64,000 nucleotides of DNA, from assembly GCA_026120185.1 (NCBI GenBank), contig JANUWF010002272.1, forward strand, positions 620,001 through 684,000, read 5' to 3'. Origin of the DNA: Voacanga thouarsii (lineage: Eukaryota; Streptophyta; Magnoliopsida; Gentianales; Apocynaceae). Both the position numbers and the translations under genes were made by a program. This document shows positions 62,161 to 64,000 of the stretch, one piece after another. How positions within the stretch are numbered: the stretch's first letter is position 1; every line of letters begins with the position of its first letter. The notes under the pieces are model-generated. The model saw only the letters and a program-made list of their open reading frames with translations, made no database searches and was not told where the DNA came from.

Positions 62161-62865
62161 TTTCTATGATTTCATTCCCTCTTCAAGTTTTTATTAGAGA
62201 TTATAATTCCTTCGGCCCTTTCTGTTTTTTCTCAAAGGAGAAACAAAAATTGTGAGGAATTTTCTCCTTCACACACTGCAGTTAGAGTATTTTGTTGCTA
62301 TTTCCTTCTATATTATTGTTTATGATCTAATCAAGATAAATAAATAAATAAATACATAAAAGGTTGATAGGTTTGGCATTTGATCTAAAGAATCATATGA
62401 AGAGCGTTCTTTTCATATTTCCCTTTTCTTCCTATTTGTTTGTGGTTGAATGGAAGGACGTTGATGGGGGAAATATTTTGTTGATCACTTTTATATTATC
62501 TATAGCTCTCTCATTGATATAGTATTTTATTTTTTTCATAGTTGTGAATGGTCTAGCACTTGCTGGGATAGTAATGACAACGATGGTTTTTGTAATGGAC
62601 TCATAGGACATTGAGTTTTTATTATCAAAAGGAGTACAATATTTCCTTCTTTTTTTTTTTATCTTTATATTTATTTATTTATTTTTGAAATCTTAGTTAT
62701 CTGATACTTTTGGTTATATATGATGAAACAACTTTAACTAAAGAAAAAGATCTTTTATTAACTGCATGATATGCTTCTTTAAATCACAGGAAGAATTACT
62801 CAAATACCTGACTTTGAGAAATATAGCTGCTATTTTACTTAAAGGATTGCTCTTTATTTTTGCAG
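62161..62865. other. Non-coding stretch before the galactosyltransferase exons
   Basis: AT-rich, with no protein motif. Probably intron or flank of the pseudogene that follows; the tttttgcag at 62857-62865 is its acceptor. The upstream exons of that gene, including the DDD metal-binding motif, were not found here. Confidence 0.4.
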
Positions 62866-64000
62866 CTATTCTTGGAGCCGTGCTTGCTAGTCGATTTGAA
62901 TAAGCCACGTGTTTACATTGGGTGTATGAAGTCAGGTAAAGTTTTCTCCCAACCATGAGTCCATTTTTGTTCACAGCTTCTTGTTTATTTAAACAAGGCC
63001 ATTAACATACCTCTGACTTTTATTTATTGTTATGTTTGGATCTATAGGAACCACAAATGGTATTAGCCAGAGTGGTGGAAATTTAGGGAAGGGAAATCGT
63101 GAATGCTTTCACCTTCTGGCTATTTGAATTACTTGCTTAAATTAAAGTTTAATTTTATTCTTATTTTTTTATTTTTCTTGTGTTTGTTCCCTGCTGAAGA
63201 CATGCTACCTCCTTGAATAGCTAATCCCACATCCAAAAGAGTTGATAGTCTAGTTTTGGATGACTATTGGTTACCAAATTCTTTTGTTTGTGTGATAAAA
63301 AAATTTGAAGTTATCAAGTTCAATACTGATTCTTCCAATCCATGCAAATGGTAATACTGTTTGATAAGGTGTTTTTGCAAATTCTTCAAGTTTCCAGATG
63401 TATAATCCATGCTCTGGAAAAAGTAATTCCAACTTCTAAAAGCATTAGTTTTCTGAAATAAAGACTTAAAAACTTACATAGAAGATTTTTTTTTTTTTTT
63501 TGGGAGAAAAGGTTTTTTTTCATCATTGGAAAGTAGTAGGATATGTCTTATGTGATTCTTGTTCATTGATATAGCCAAAAACTATGACATTTAACTTTAG
63601 GTACTAAGTTTCTTAGACGTAGTGATTACCCTCAAATTACTTTTCTCTGGATAGGTATTTCCGCAATGCTTTTGGAGAAATATATGCGATATCGCAGACC
63701 TTGGCTCAATTTATTTCAGTCAACAGGTTTATTCTTTTGCTTAGTCACTCATTTGTCTACTCAGAATATAAAATTTTGCAATTAACAAAAGTTATAATAA
63801 CAACAAGACAAAAGGCTTTACAATTATAGAATATGGTCTTAATCTGATGCTACTTTCTTTGGTTTCACAAATCAATACTCCAAGCGTATGCCTATGAAGA
63901 TATCATTGTTGGATCCTGGTCGACAGGACTGGAGTGCTTTCATCATCCTAATTTCTTCATTTTGATGGTTGCTTGCCTTGAATCTGGAGCTTGCCATGCA
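62866..64000 (+). pseudogene. Beta-1,3-galactosyltransferase (GT31, hydroxyproline-O-type) 3' part, degenerate
   Basis: Four exon remnants match the end of plant GT31 galactosyltransferases. Exon 62866-62954: LGAVLASR, then one extra base, NKPRVYIGCMKSGKVFSQ. Exon 63048-63098: NHKWY-stop-PEWWKFREGK, with TAG at 63064-63066 where the family has Glu. Exon 63655-63726: YFRNAFGEIYAIS and LAQFISVN. Exon from 63871: ILQAYAYEDIIVGSW, running off the window. Phases between the exons agree. The donor after 62954 is atgagt instead of gtgagt, and the acceptor before 63871 is aa instead of ag. Intact members add galactose in the Golgi, for example to arabinogalactan proteins. The lesions make this copy non-functional. 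The 5' exons are absent from the window. Confidence 0.85.

Noticed and set aside
63099..63101. TGA after GKS as a second nonsense codon in the galactosyltransferase pseudogene
   Set aside because: The bases belong to the splice donor (gtgaat at 63099); joining 63098 to 63655 restores the phase, so this stop is intronic.
1..64000. CRISPR arrays, operons, bacterial promoters, tRNA or rRNA genes
   Set aside because: None seen. The regular repeats are microsatellites, LTRs or tandem duplications, and the context is a plant nuclear genome.

Overview
The window reads as nuclear DNA of a flowering plant, most likely a dicot. It is AT-rich, has two genes with short exons and GT/AG introns, and is otherwise almost wholly transposable elements: Ty1/copia and Ty3/gypsy LTR elements primed by tRNA-iMet, an RTE-type LINE, Tourist- and Stowaway-like MITEs and a plant Helitron with an RPA-like gene. 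Nothing bacterial, viral-genomic or organellar was seen. The species cannot be named from the sequence.

Layout. (1) 1-5941: five coding exons (+) of a thioredoxin-fold protein. Its fourth intron holds a 5'-truncated LINE with a perfect 20-bp target duplication. The last exon was not found. (2) 5942-14485: LTR and copia remnants, all decayed. (3) 14486-22431: a stack of nested insertions. A copia LTR is split by a Tourist-like element, which holds a 3.2-kb solo LTR (+) and a Stowaway MITE; the Stowaway was in turn entered by a 3.4-kb solo LTR (-). (4) 22432-28280: two copia remnants, one on each strand. (5) 28281-40712: the largest element, a chromodomain-bearing Ty3/gypsy element of the Tekay/Del type with 3.26-kb LTRs, an extra acidic ORF before gag, and a copia solo LTR inside its integrase. 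(6) 40713-53448: an LTR fragment and a copia element (-), broken by two more solo LTRs. (7) 53449-62160: a decayed Helitron (Rep/helicase plus RPA-like gene) holding a 4.3-kb solo LTR. (8) 62866-64000: the 3' part of a beta-1,3-galactosyltransferase gene with a nonsense codon, a frameshift and two damaged splice sites.

No intact mobile-element protein remains. Many stops fit C-to-T change at CAA, CAG or CGA codons, as expected of long-methylated transposons. The most unusual item is the roughly 280-codon acidic ORF, followed by UTR-like spacer, between primer site and gag of the gypsy element. Everything rests on reading the sequence and on remembered family motifs; no database search was run.
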